Shown piece by piece: positions 10,383 through 21,077 of a stretch of 64,000 bases of DNA; position 1 is the stretch's first letter; each line of letters starts with the position of its first letter. The DNA lies in the NCBI GenBank assembly GCA_000827325.1, contig KN832885.1, positions 806,001 through 870,000 on the forward strand, written 5' to 3'. The translations under genes and the position numbers were made by a program. The notes beneath the pieces are model-generated. The model had not been told where the DNA came from and searched no databases. It saw only the letters and a program-made list of their open reading frames with translations. Source of the stretch: Oidiodendron maius Zn (lineage: Eukaryota; Ascomycota; Leotiomycetes; Myxotrichaceae).

Positions 10383-12625
10383 ATGAATTCTAGAAAGACA
10401 ACTGGACAACAGGGGCCAGATGAATTGCCGTTTGAACTGGAGGCTCCAGTGACAATCCGGGAGATGCCCAGGTTGCAATCACTCCCGTGTCAACCACCCC
10501 CCACACAGACGCCCCAAAATCAATTAGATGAGAGTTCTCCGGAGACTTCAAATTCTGAGGAACAGGAGTGGGTCTCGGGTTTCGAACTCATCGCTCTCAT
10601 AGCAGGCTGTACTCTTGTCGTTTTCTTGATGCTGCTCGACACAACAGTTATCACAACGGTATAAAGAAACAATGCCCTATGGAGGTATCTCAGATGCCAG
10701 TGAGCTATAGCTTACAGCATTTCTTGTCCAGGCAATTCCACAGATTACAGATCAATTTCAATCTTTGCAGGACGTTGGTTGGTACGGGAGTTCGTACCAG
10801 CTTGCGAGGTGAAGTAAACCCGTAGTAACCTATCTATTGATAGTTCGGTAACTTACATACTGGGCACGCAGTTCCGTTCTCCTACCCCTGACAGGAAAAA
10901 TCTACCAAAGTTTCGGAACAAAGGTCCATCCAGGCTCTATTATAACTTTTCTCGTCGCTGACGCCGCTAATTGGTGATAGTGGACGTTTCTCTGCTTCTT
11001 CGCCATTTTTGAAATAGGGTCATTGGTCTGCGGCGTTGCCAGTTCGTCGATGATGTTAATTATTGGACGTACTGTGGCAGGTATAGGGGGATCCGGAATT
11101 CAGAATGGTGCTCTCATAATCATTGCTGAATGTGCTCCAATGCCAAAGAGACCTGGTTCGTCTGCTCTCGCTCTGACTACTCAAGAGGGTGTAGGCTAAA
11201 TTGTTTTGGTAGCACTGACTGGATTCATGTTGGGAGGTAGGTTGTGAAATCAATTTTTATTGGCCAATTGAAGTTGCTTGTTCTAACGTTACAAACCCCT
11301 TTAGTCTCCCAAGTTGGTGTCGTTGCTGGACCTCTAATTGGCGGTGTACTTACTCAATATACGACTTGGAGATGGTGTGAGGAACCTGCTTCATTTTTGT
11401 TATTTTCGGCTTTTTCGTGGCCGGCTAACCTGCATTACTTAGGCTTCTACATTAATCTTCCTGCAGGCATTGTTGTTGCCACTCTGCTGTGTTTTATACG
11501 CATCCCCAACCACTGCGACAACCCTATGAATCTATTGGCTATCAAGAAAGCTCTGGGGAATCTTGACTTAATTGGCTTCTTATTGTTTATTCCGGCCGTT
11601 ACTCAATTCCTCCTTGCATTGCAATATGGGGGCGACCGATTCCCCTGGGCCAGTGCAACGATTATTGGGCTTTTCTGTGGCTCCGGTTGTACACTCCTTG
11701 CTTTTTTACTCTGGGAACATTATAAAGCTGATAACGCTATGATCCCATTTTTTGTAGTCCGCAAGACCATCATATGGTCAAGCTGCTTGGTATCTGGCTT
11801 CCTCAAAGCCACGTCGGTTTGTGCATTGTACTATCTACCGATTTATTTCCAGGCAGTCAAGAACAAGACCCCAATGATGAGTGGCGTGTATATTATCCCA
11901 ACTATAGTGGGCCAGTTATTGGGGACAATGCTTTCTGGCAGGTTAGGTTAGTGAGATACGTTTTGCGATCCGCTCCAATTCATCTTTCTTTAAGGATATA
12001 CTAATAATCTGGCAGTCGAGAGAGTGGGCTACTATCTGCCATTTACTGTGACTGGTGGAGTTATATCATCCATTGGCTGTGGACTAGTTTCAACATTCAC
12101 CCCGGATACTACAGCATATAAGTGGGTTTGCTATCAATTTTTGTCAGGACTAGGTCGTGGTATAGCAATGCAAATGGTTAGAACCTAGTTCCCTTGCCTT
12201 TTTCGCCTGATACTCTCCCGAAGTTAGCATGCTAACTCCTTTATCCCAAGCCGATAATAGCTGTTCAAATGGCTATTAACCCTTACCAAATCCCAGTAGC
12301 AGTTGGATTGGTCATGTTTGGCCAGTCACTCATGAGCTCTATCTTCCTCAGTTCTGCAGCTGTTATCTTCAATGGCAGCTTGAAGAGGCTGCTGACACAA
12401 TATTCTCCATCGATCGATGCACAGATCGTAATTTCTGCTGGTGCGACGGCATTTCGGGGCGTGATACCGACATCACAAGTGGCAAATGTCGTGATGGCCT
12501 ATTCTAAGAGCTTAGATTGTGTCTTCTACCTTGTATCTGGAGCGGCAGTCATGGTTTTTGTCTTCTCATGGGGAACGGGTTGGGAAAATATCAAAAAGGA
12601 AAACTCCCAAACTGGGGCTGCATGA
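10383..12625 (+). CDS. MFS drug:H+ antiporter-type transporter (DHA2/14-TMS)
   Basis: The gene is broken into about eight exons. The opening exon ends at 10658 ([14 protein letters not shown]). The next encodes [12 protein letters not shown] and WYGSSYQL. Later exons end or start at 11155, 11213-11236, 11305-11376, 11443-11946, 12016-12176 and 12251-12625. A GT-AG intron removes two stops just before [15 protein letters not shown]. The 24-nt exon 11213-11236 restores [25 protein letters not shown], the expected family order. The protein has a hydrophilic N-terminus and many membrane segments. The ATG at 10383 is preferred; 10332 is also in frame. Such proteins sit in the plasma or vacuolar membrane and export toxic metabolites, which fits the cluster. 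Confidence 0.85.
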
Positions 12626-13164
12626 GGTGTGATTGAAGCTTTGCAGGGATGTCGGTAATGGAGACTTATTTAATCTACATACAAGGAACTAGGCCAATAA
12701 TAAACCTAACGTACAGCTTTTATCAGGGTATGAGTGATGTATATTTAAACTTCTATCTCAATCTTGAAAAATGGGGGTTCGTAAATAAGACCGGCACCAC
12801 CCCTACGATTTCGTAACGAGCATTTCATCGCAAGCGTCTACGTACCAAGTGACTTTGTACGCGTACCCCTTTTAAGATTATGAGAGCCTAAAATGAATGA
12901 TTAACCGCTAGGTGATAATCGTGAATATCTCTCGCCTGTCAATTGTACTCTCTAGCGGCCTATCAAATTTTATCAAAGCTACCCCGACCATTATAAAGCA
13001 ACATGGGCCATTCAAAATTATGTCGTTACAACGCGTATGAAATGTGGAACCGGAATATAGTAGACACAGATAATAGGAGCAAATGATATACGCCACATCT
13101 CACATAGTGAGGCTCACTATTTGATGACTGCCTATACTTCGAAGACCGGAGTGAACCCAGCAAA
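12626..13164. other. Convergent intergenic region
   Basis: This is AT-rich sequence between the 3' ends of the transporter and the flavin oxidoreductase. It should hold both transcript ends. I see nothing else in it. Confidence 0.5.
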
Positions 13165-14700
13165 TTAATCCAAGAACCCCCAAATATTGTTCAAACTCTC
13201 GGCTAGCGCTGGATGAGCCCAAACTGCATCTCTCAACTTCTCATAGCTCACTCCGCCCATCATAGCCGTTTGCACTATACTCATGACTTCGCCGCCCTCG
13301 ATTCCAAGACAAGTAAATCCCAAAATCTGTCCAGTTTCGTTGTCGATAACCGCTTTCATCATGCCTCTTGACTCATCGGTCTCTAGTGCTCGTGCGACAT
13401 AAGACATCGGCATCTTGGCAGTCTTAATCTTTCGCTCGGGATACTTTGCTCGAGCCTCATGCTCATGCAGACCGATATGTCCCAGCTGGGGGTCAGTGTA
13501 TACGACATAAGGAACGAGACGATCCTTAATGCTGAGTTTCGTAGATGTCGTTGACTGGTTGAGAACATTTGCTCTGATGATGCGGAAGTCGTCATATGAG
13601 ATATGCGTGAATGCGGGCGGCCCTTTCACATCTCCGAGGACGTAGATATTTGGAGCAGAAGTCTCGAGGAAATCGTTCGAGACGATGTAACCTCGGGGGT
13701 TTGTGGTGATACCGGCAGCCGACAAATTCAATACTTCGGTGTTCGGGATTCGTCCAGCAGCAGACAGAATGTGTGTTCCCTGGATAACTTTCTCGCCCTC
13801 TGCCGTTGAGACTCTGATGCTCAACGATCCATCTAACGAGGTGGAAATGCTAGAGGCATTAGTGTCCAGATGAATTGTAAGTCCATCTTCCTTTAGAATA
13901 TCCATGAGACTGTCGGCAACCTCTTTATCTTCCCGCGGCAACAACTGCTTTCCACGCTGTAAGATTGTGACATCCGCACCCAGTCTCCTAAATAGTTGTG
14001 CAAATTCCACACCCACGTAGCCGCCTCCAATGACTACTAAATGCCCTGGTACAGCATCTACTTCCTGGACGCTGGTTGAGTCCAATATCTTAGCGCGATC
14101 AATCTTGTCTATACCAACGAGTTTTAGGGGCGCTGGCCTCTCGCCTGTATTGATGAATATCTTCTCACCCACAACTTTGGCAACGCCGCCATCATTCAGC
14201 TTCACCTCGATCGTTCTCTCATCGGTAAAGCTTGCTTCGCCCATTAGAATATCAACACCGGCGCCTTTCGCACGACTCTCGTTACCTCCGCGAAAGCTAT
14301 CAACAATATCTCGTTTCCTTTGTCTTACTTTTAACATGTCGACCTCAATTTGATTTGGCCCTTTTAAAGCTCCATTAGTATGAATTCCATAGTCCTGGCC
14401 ACGCCGTGCTAGATATGCTGCGCGTCCACTCGCGATAAGAGTCTTTGTGGGCGTGCAGCCTTCATTGACGCAACAGCCGCCGATATGGGCGCGTTCTATA
14501 AGAGCGGTCTTTTGGCCCGCTTTCGCAAATGCGACTGCAAGTGGTGTACCTGCTTGTCCAGAGCCGATAACTATGGCATTGTACTTTGTTATACTAGACA
14601 TTGTCCTGGAGTTGCTAGGCGATATTAAGTTGCTGAGCCTGAAATAATGTCGTAGGTGTAGGGTCCTAGGTGGTCGAGCGAGCATAACAGCCTCAGTCAT
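13165..14700 (-). CDS. FAD-dependent pyridine nucleotide-disulfide oxidoreductase (class I)
   Basis: This is a single-exon 511-residue protein of the dihydrolipoamide dehydrogenase/mercuric reductase family. The FAD-binding GxGxxG lies in VIGSGQAGTPLA (about 44-55). The redox pair is Cys77 and Cys82 in CVNEGCTPTK. The NAD(P)H-binding motif is VIGGGYVGVEFAQ, the second FAD contact is YVLGDVKG, and the C-terminal His-Pro catalytic pair is His496 with Glu501 (WAHPALAE). It lacks both the N-terminal heavy-metal domain and the C-terminal Cys pair of mercuric reductase, so it is not MerA. The first 34 residues are basic and could be a targeting sequence; Met34 is an alternative start. It may be a cluster redox enzyme or simply a neighbour. 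Confidence 0.85.
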   Translation of the reverse strand: MTEAVMLARPPRTLHLRHYFRLSNLISPSNSRTMSSITKYNAIVIGSGQAGTPLAVAFAKAGQKTALIERAHIGGCCVNEGCTPTKTLIASGRAAYLARRGQDYGIHTNGALKGPNQIEVDMLKVRQRKRDIVDSFRGGNESRAKGAGVDILMGEASFTDERTIEVKLNDGGVAKVVGEKIFINTGERPAPLKLVGIDKIDRAKILDSTSVQEVDAVPGHLVVIGGGYVGVEFAQLFRRLGADVTILQRGKQLLPREDKEVADSLMDILKEDGLTIHLDTNASSISTSLDGSLSIRVSTAEGEKVIQGTHILSAAGRIPNTEVLNLSAAGITTNPRGYIVSNDFLETSAPNIYVLGDVKGPPAFTHISYDDFRIIRANVLNQSTTSTKLSIKDRLVPYVVYTDPQLGHIGLHEHEARAKYPERKIKTAKMPMSYVARALETDESRGMMKAVIDNETGQILGFTCLGIEGGEVMSIVQTAMMGGVSYEKLRDAVWAHPALAESLNNIWGFLD

Positions 14701-15439
14701 ATGTTGCGAGAATTATAAGTCGCGAGATGCCGAAGCTGCATAGCCCTTAACTATTTAGACGTGGCGTGGTAGCGAATTTATATGATGACGTTCCTTGACA
14801 TTTGCGGGAAGTTTTTTGTGGAGGAGATCCTGAATAAGCACCCCGCGTCGCTGGATTGGACCTTGGCATTTCTCATGGGGCCACATAGTATCTTGGAACT
14901 ACTTCATGCTCTCATGGGATATTAGAACATAATTTGGTGCATAGGAAGGCAAAATTCGTAAGGCAATTACCCTTTTCGCATAAGGTGGTTTGGAGACGAT
15001 GAGTCTTCGCTGGGAAATAATATCCACGAGAAAACATAACTAAGATTTTACCCAACAGTCGTTCGCCCAGTAATGAAATTATAACCGTAGTTCGTATCGA
15101 GGTTGAGCCATCCACGAGTCGTAGATGTCTACTGCTGCTCGAGGAGATTGAATTCCCTTTGGAGGATTATCAATAATTGAGCTGATGTAGCAGTTGGAAG
15201 AGGATACCAGCCCAGATAAACCAAAAGTTTAAACACTCCCATTCCAACAGTTATGTCGGAGAGCAAAGGAGCCGTTCGTGATTAGTTATTGAGTGCGACT
15301 TGCATTGTCTGTAATTCAAGATGAAGAAATTAGCAATCTAAACTGATAAGTGTCCCGTTTGCAATATTCAAAGAACTTCGCTCTTGATTTTCTAAGGTGA
15401 AGCAGTTTTGCACAATGTATAGGAGTATATTGACTAAAT
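14701..15439. other. Intergenic, nothing recognised
   Basis: This is the upstream side of the oxidoreductase and the 3' side of the AAA+ gene. I see only short open frames. Confidence 0.5.
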
Positions 15440-18007
15440 TTATGAAGACCCAAACATATCGTTCCTTCGCTCCTCAATAATAGCTCTCTTCGCCTCGTCC
15501 TGATTTTTGTGTGTGGATGTAATGTAGTCCTTGAAATGCCTCGACATTTTTACCACTCGTTTCAAGTGGTCGGCTCGGAGAACAACTTGCTTCTTCCCTT
15601 CCTTACGAGCCTGATACTGAGCTAGAGCTAATGCAGTCTGGAATGCATTACGGATCTCCCTGCCATTCCATTCAACAGCTCGTACGTCGGGATCCGTTGT
15701 GACATAAATAATTGCGCCCGGAGCGATAGATATGGAACCTTCCTTTTCCATCCGATTGAAGTTTTTCTCCCATATCTTGGCTCTATACTCCTCGCTTAGT
15801 TTCTTGTAGTGTAGTGCAACATGAATTCGAGAGATAAAGGCATCATCGAATGATCCGACACGGTTAGTTGTAAGGAAAAGAATGCCACGGAAGTACTCGA
15901 GAGAGCGAAGAAACACTGTACGTCCTTGTCAGCTGCGACGCAACTTACAGGTACAGAAATTTATACCGGATACAAGACTATTTCGCTCGAGATTCTCAGA
16001 AGACCTCTGTTCCAGGTAAATATCTGCCTCATCCATTAGTACCACAGCTCCCCACCGCTCTCCTAGTTCAAAGAAGAGATTGAATTTTTTTTCAACCTCG
16101 CTCGCTGTTACGCCCATGTCCCCGCACGTGAGTGGGAGGAGCGGTCGTTTAATTAAATCTGCCACACATTCTGCGATGATTAGAGGCCGCACAATTTTGC
16201 ATCAAGAGTCTTACCAGCAGTACATCTAAATATAGTTAAAACTTAAGAGACAAATCGTCATGAACTTGAACTTACGTCTTGCCAACACCTGGAGAGCCAT
16301 GGAGCAAGAAAATTCGTCCTTCTCCTTTATCTTTCACAAAGTCTTTCCCCCATGACTCTACTTTCGAATCCATTTGCGCATAATTGCAAACGAGAGCCTC
16401 GATTGTATCCTTAATTTCGTCCTGAAGGACGAGATTGGAAAACGGATCGGCATCGATTATGGGATCCAATACTTTGTCAACATGAAATTGAACTGTAGCA
16501 GTTAGCGGTGATTTGAAATAATGAAAGCATATGATATCTGGCGTACCCCACTCTCTTTCATTCAGAGCATATCCTCGAACAACTGGAGAGCAGAGAAGGT
16601 AAAAGTCATCGGTCAATATTTTGGAGGCATCTCGATCTTCTTTGGCCTCGTAAATGAAGTCCTGAACCGGTAAGGTTTCCGATTTTCTGACAATGCATTC
16701 GCAAACATTACACTCGCATCCACGGCTAGTGACGGTGTCTAACGAGGATTGGCGATATTCATCTCGAATAGCCCTATCTGGACCAACAAAGTGTTCCCCC
16801 CCATACGAAGAATGATCCGCCCAGGATACGGAATCAACCATAATCTTGCCACTCAACTATGTACGTTAGCTCGGCATCAATCATACAGTGCAAAAAGGTA
16901 TACTTCAAAGGAAGGAGGTGCTATTGTTGCTCCAGTATACTCCATATACGAGGGCTCGAAGAGGCTAACAACTTTCTTCCCGCGTGCAATGAACTTTTGA
17001 ACTGCCTGAGAGTAATCTGGCAAAAGCCTTCTTGGACAAAGACCTAGAGATAAAACCTCCTTTTCGCCTTCAAATGGATATATATATCTCTTTCTGAAAT
17101 ATGGTTCTAAAGAGTCATTCATGGTATCAATATCAATATTCCATATCACGTATTTTAAGGGTTTGCCTGACGTGGCGAGGGGATAATCTATCAATGCGAC
17201 TACATGTGGCTTGATTTCCTCTTCATCGTTTTGCTTGTTACCATCTAAGTCAAAAATCTGATCTCCTGGGCGGAAGAGGAGCCAGTGGTATTCGAATGTT
17301 GCAACAGGCGGCTGCCGACGATGACGCTCGCGCTCTAGTCGCAGCCCCTCTCCATGCCTCTGCTCAAGAAATTCCAGCAAAATATCGATATGAGAATTGG
17401 TGGTGAATATAAAATCCTTGTCATGGCCGTTAGGGTGATTTGTTTTGTATTCTTCAAGCTCTTTCATATAGTGAACCAAGGGCATAAATGGATCGCTAAT
17501 CGAGACAGGTAAACCCGATAGACTTAAGCCCGGGTAGTACCTAATAATTTGTCTTAAGGCATTGACAAGGTGCAGAGAATGGATTCTAATGACTGTTGAT
17601 GGTGCGAACTTGCGATCTATACGTCCAAGTGTCGCGGAAACTGGTTGAGTAGTGATAACTTCAAGTACTGTTTGATCGGTCAACCCCGTTGCCTTGTCAT
17701 CTAAACTGTGTTTGAAAGGGAATGGGCTTTCTTTCTTCTCGAGAATATCGCCATTAACATCTTGGACTAAATACCGATAGAGTATCTTGGATGTTTGATT
17801 CGTGCTCTCAGTCTCCGGAATGTGATCCATTTCTTGGGGCCGTAATTTGTTGTTGCCGAACTGGCTAGATGGCTCTATGCTATCGAGAGGTGATAGAGCC
17901 TTTGTCTTTATCAGAAACTGCGATATATTCGAGCGATTGATGCTTACAGATTTACTTGTACCCTCTTCATACACATCGCTCTCTACAGGAGGTTGTGAAT
18001 GATCCAT
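15440..18007 (-). CDS. AAA+ ATPase with N-terminal DUF7025-type region
   Basis: Exons join in frame as 18007-16904, 16856-16276, an 11-nt micro-exon 16225-16215, 16170-15967 and 15915-15440, giving 791 residues. The ATG at 18007 is used; the codon before it is GTG. The first 560 residues match the region that precedes the ATPase in a large fungal family (DUF7025, from memory of the family). The P-loop is GSPGVGKT, interrupted after its last codon by introns around the micro-exon (GKT-CTA-ECVADLI). Walker B is VVLMDEADIYLE, followed by FLTTNRVGSFDDAFISRIH and a lid helix (WNGREIRNAFQTALALA). The ATPase core is complete. Its cellular role is unknown. It shares a short promoter with the divergent STAND-like gene at 18290. 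Confidence 0.87.
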
Positions 18008-18289
18008 CACCGGGAAAGAGTTCAGGATGTATTCCAGCCTTGTTGTAGATTTGGTTGATGGTCGGCTGTGCTGAAAAGCCAGCTCAGACGTGGCTCAGCT
18101 GCAGGCCACCAATTTGAGAAGGTGTCACATGAGAAGATGCACAGCCCCATCTTGGAGACGGCTTACTTATTAGGCGGACAGCTGCCTCATGAAGAACACA
18201 GCTGACCAGCCACCCTGTGAGGTTCAAGACGCAGTCATAAAAAAAAACTAGGCTCGGCCAGAAATAGAGCTTATGTACTTGCTAATTCA
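18008..18289. promoter_or_regulatory. Short divergent promoter, AAA+ gene and STAND-like gene
   Basis: Only 282 bp separate two start codons pointing away from each other, so the two genes probably share control elements. An A-run lies at 18239-18247. No specific site is recognised. Confidence 0.4.
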
Positions 18290-20445
18290 ATGGAATCTCA
18301 ACTGCAAGATGAAAACGCCGAAGTTGCAGCCCTGGTGAGTGGCTTCAGTCTAAATATCGCTTCACAATACCCTAATGATATTGTCGCAAATGCTGTGTTT
18401 GAGCAAGAACTTGCCCAGCGGCGACAGAGACCAACCAAAGTACGCGAGACAAGGAATTGGAGGCAATTTTATGAGGGTATCGGATCCGAAGGGTATGTTA
18501 GTTGGAAGTGGGCGGGTTAAAGCTAACAGAGTACAGAACCCCAGCAGAGGCTGAGCTCATTGTAGAATGCGAACTGTTAAATAAAGCGTGGAATGACTTT
18601 GTCCTTGACCCTCAGGACAAAAAAACTGCCAACATATCGAAGCTCGCCCCCGGTGGTACCGTATCAATGAAGGACCTCATCATGGCTGTTACCACGGCAA
18701 GGGATCAGCAGAAAGGGCCGGGGAGAGCACATCGATACCTGAGCAAATTTCTAGATACACTAGATAGTCATTCGAAGATGCTCGGTACGCTTCCTGACCA
18801 GAGCCTGTATGGGTCAATCTTCTGCGGCGTTTTGAAAACGCTGATTAGTGTCAGTATATGCACCCCCGATCAATAATCGAGTAGTATACTTATCTACTAA
18901 GGCATCTGCGAACCACCGCAAGATAATTGAGGCTCTTTCAAAAGATCTCGTTGAGGTTGGTGAAGTAATTGAGCCCTGCGTTGTGCAAGTGCAATTGTTC
19001 TGCACCACAGAAATGCAGAATCTCATCAAGAGGCTCTATGCTGCCGTCTTTAGTTTCTTGCGGCAAGCGATGGGCTGGTATGAAGACAAGAGGAGAAAAA
19101 GATTACTTAATAGCTTTAATGAGAATTTCTACGGCACGTTTTCCGATATAATGGAGGAAATCCGCCGGATTGGAATGGTGATACACAAAAGAGGAATGAT
19201 TGGGAATCATGCAGAGACTAGAGACGTGCGTGAAATGGTCGAGGAAGTGATGAACAAGCAGAGAGAGGCCTCGGCAGATGATGAGTACTGGAAGGCTCAA
19301 CTTCACAAAATAGAAGAGAAATGCGACATGCTTCTCAACTTGGAGTACCGACGACAAATTGGATCTCACATGGCTAATCTCTTGGTGAGTGAAGGTAGAA
19401 GCATGGCGCCGTTTATTTCAATGCTCAACACGACTCGATCTGGGATACCTAGCACATATAGTAAGTAACTGCCTTCTTTGACGGATCAGGGGATTTGGAT
19501 GAAGCAGACTAACTTTGCATCTAGTGGAATGGACATCGCCCAGAACAGCCATGGGGCCTAGCAATACAGGAATGGAGAATATTTTCACATCCGGAATTGC
19601 CCATGTATCACATACTGAGAGTAAGAATGACTTCAATTCTAGGCGTATATTGCTTTAACACGGGAGTAGGTCTCTCTAAAAGAACATACATGAAGGATAA
19701 CCTTGAAGAAAGCTCCCACGGCCTTGAAGAGTTTATATATCCTCGACTTGACCCGCTAGAAATCTACCCCGGCAACCAAATATTTGCAGAACACCAAGCT
19801 GTGCACGCTATCAAAGAGTGGAGCACTTCTGTCACCTCACAGATCCTTTGGATTTCGGGTCCGCTAGACCGCCATTACCCTTCAAGCCTCTCACAGATCG
19901 CTGCTTCCCTCACTACTGCAGCCGATGAAGCTGCAATACCATCGCTGCATCTGTTTGTTGATTGGCCTTTAAATGACAAGGACTCGATATTCAACGTCCT
20001 TTATTCACTAATACGGCAGCTGATTAGTCTCCTTCCTGAACAGTTTGTTAGTGGTGGCGACTTCAGCCCTGAGCAATTTGGTCAGCTTAATAACCAGTTG
20101 AAGTCCTGGGAGGCTGGACTTGCAGTATTGCGTGGACTTCTAGAGTTAGCCCCCCCGCTGTTGCTTCTCATCATCGATGGAATTGATCATCTTGACTATA
20201 TTAATGTTGGTGCATCCTACATTGATAGCCTTCTTCGGCTGCTGCAGCAGCAAGTTTGGGCTGATGGAGAGCGAGAGCCAAAGAAGACGTTGAAAATACT
20301 CTTTACTACGGCTGGAAATTGTGCAGCGCTAAATAATCTTGATGAGCGGGATTTGAGTGTTATTCGAATTACTGAAACTCATGCTCAACAGCTAGGCAAG
20401 TCTGGACGCAGAGCTGGACCTAAACATTCTGAGGTTTTACTATAA
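18290..20445 (+). CDS. DUF7708-type / STAND-like protein without a P-loop
   Basis: Five exons join in frame: 18290-18492, 18537-18849, 18902-19460, 19525-19620 and 19670-20445, giving 648 residues. The first 400 residues match the helical N-terminal region (DUF7708) of many fungal NACHT/STAND proteins, with LYAAVFSFLRQAMGWYEDK as the clearest part. The C-terminal half has ILWISGP in the place where an NTPase P-loop would be, but no GKS/T follows. A Walker-B-like strand, LLLLIIDGIDHLD, comes later. The protein ends soon after this half-NTPase with a basic tail (KSGRRAGPK) and has no repeat sensor. It may be a short regulatory relative of fungal NLRs. The join of the small exon 19525-19620 is supported by phase only. 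Confidence 0.72.
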
Positions 20446-21077
20446 AACGGTTGATATGTTGTAAGAGAGCTAGATTCCATCTTTATATAGAAAGATTACT
20501 TGAAAGGTCAAGAATAAATTATTTTCGTAGGGTGTAGCATATAGCTAAAATCCATCGCTGAGGCAAAGTATAGAAGAAAATCTCAAGTCTAATTGAAGCT
20601 GCCTCTATGTAGTCTGACGCAAGGCTGCACGTCTCTTACCATCTTTCATTTTTGTTTCATCCATACTGAACTTTCTTAGCAGTCTCGAATCTAGGCAACT
20701 ATGTGCCTATGGTAGATACCTAATCTCTGCTCGGATTATGCATGGTAAATTTAAGATTTAAGTTTCAACTTTAGTGCTTGCTAAATGTCTAAGGCTACTT
20801 TTGCATGGCAAATCATCAGAATGCATACACGAATATGTAAAAGACGGAGTGTGGATATTGTACAGTACAATACAAATGCAATTAACTGTAAGCTCCCCTT
20901 TACAACCTTGCAGCGAAGTCTGCTGAAACTGCCAGTTTATCAAATCCTCGTGACAGACAATAGTGCGACGATCATCACAAATGTTATTGCCATTTTCATC
21001 ACATCGACGAGCGTCCCAAATTTGTCAAAATTTTAGAGCACCCACAGCAGGCGTAGTGCCTCCCAGCACTTCTCCAA
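20446..21077. other. Convergent intergenic region
   Basis: This is AT-rich sequence between the 3' ends of two genes. I see nothing recognisable beyond short open frames. Confidence 0.5.

Noticed and set aside
13165-14700. Mercuric reductase
   Set aside because: The C-terminal vicinal cysteines and the metal-binding N-terminal domain are missing; only the general disulfide-reductase core is shared.
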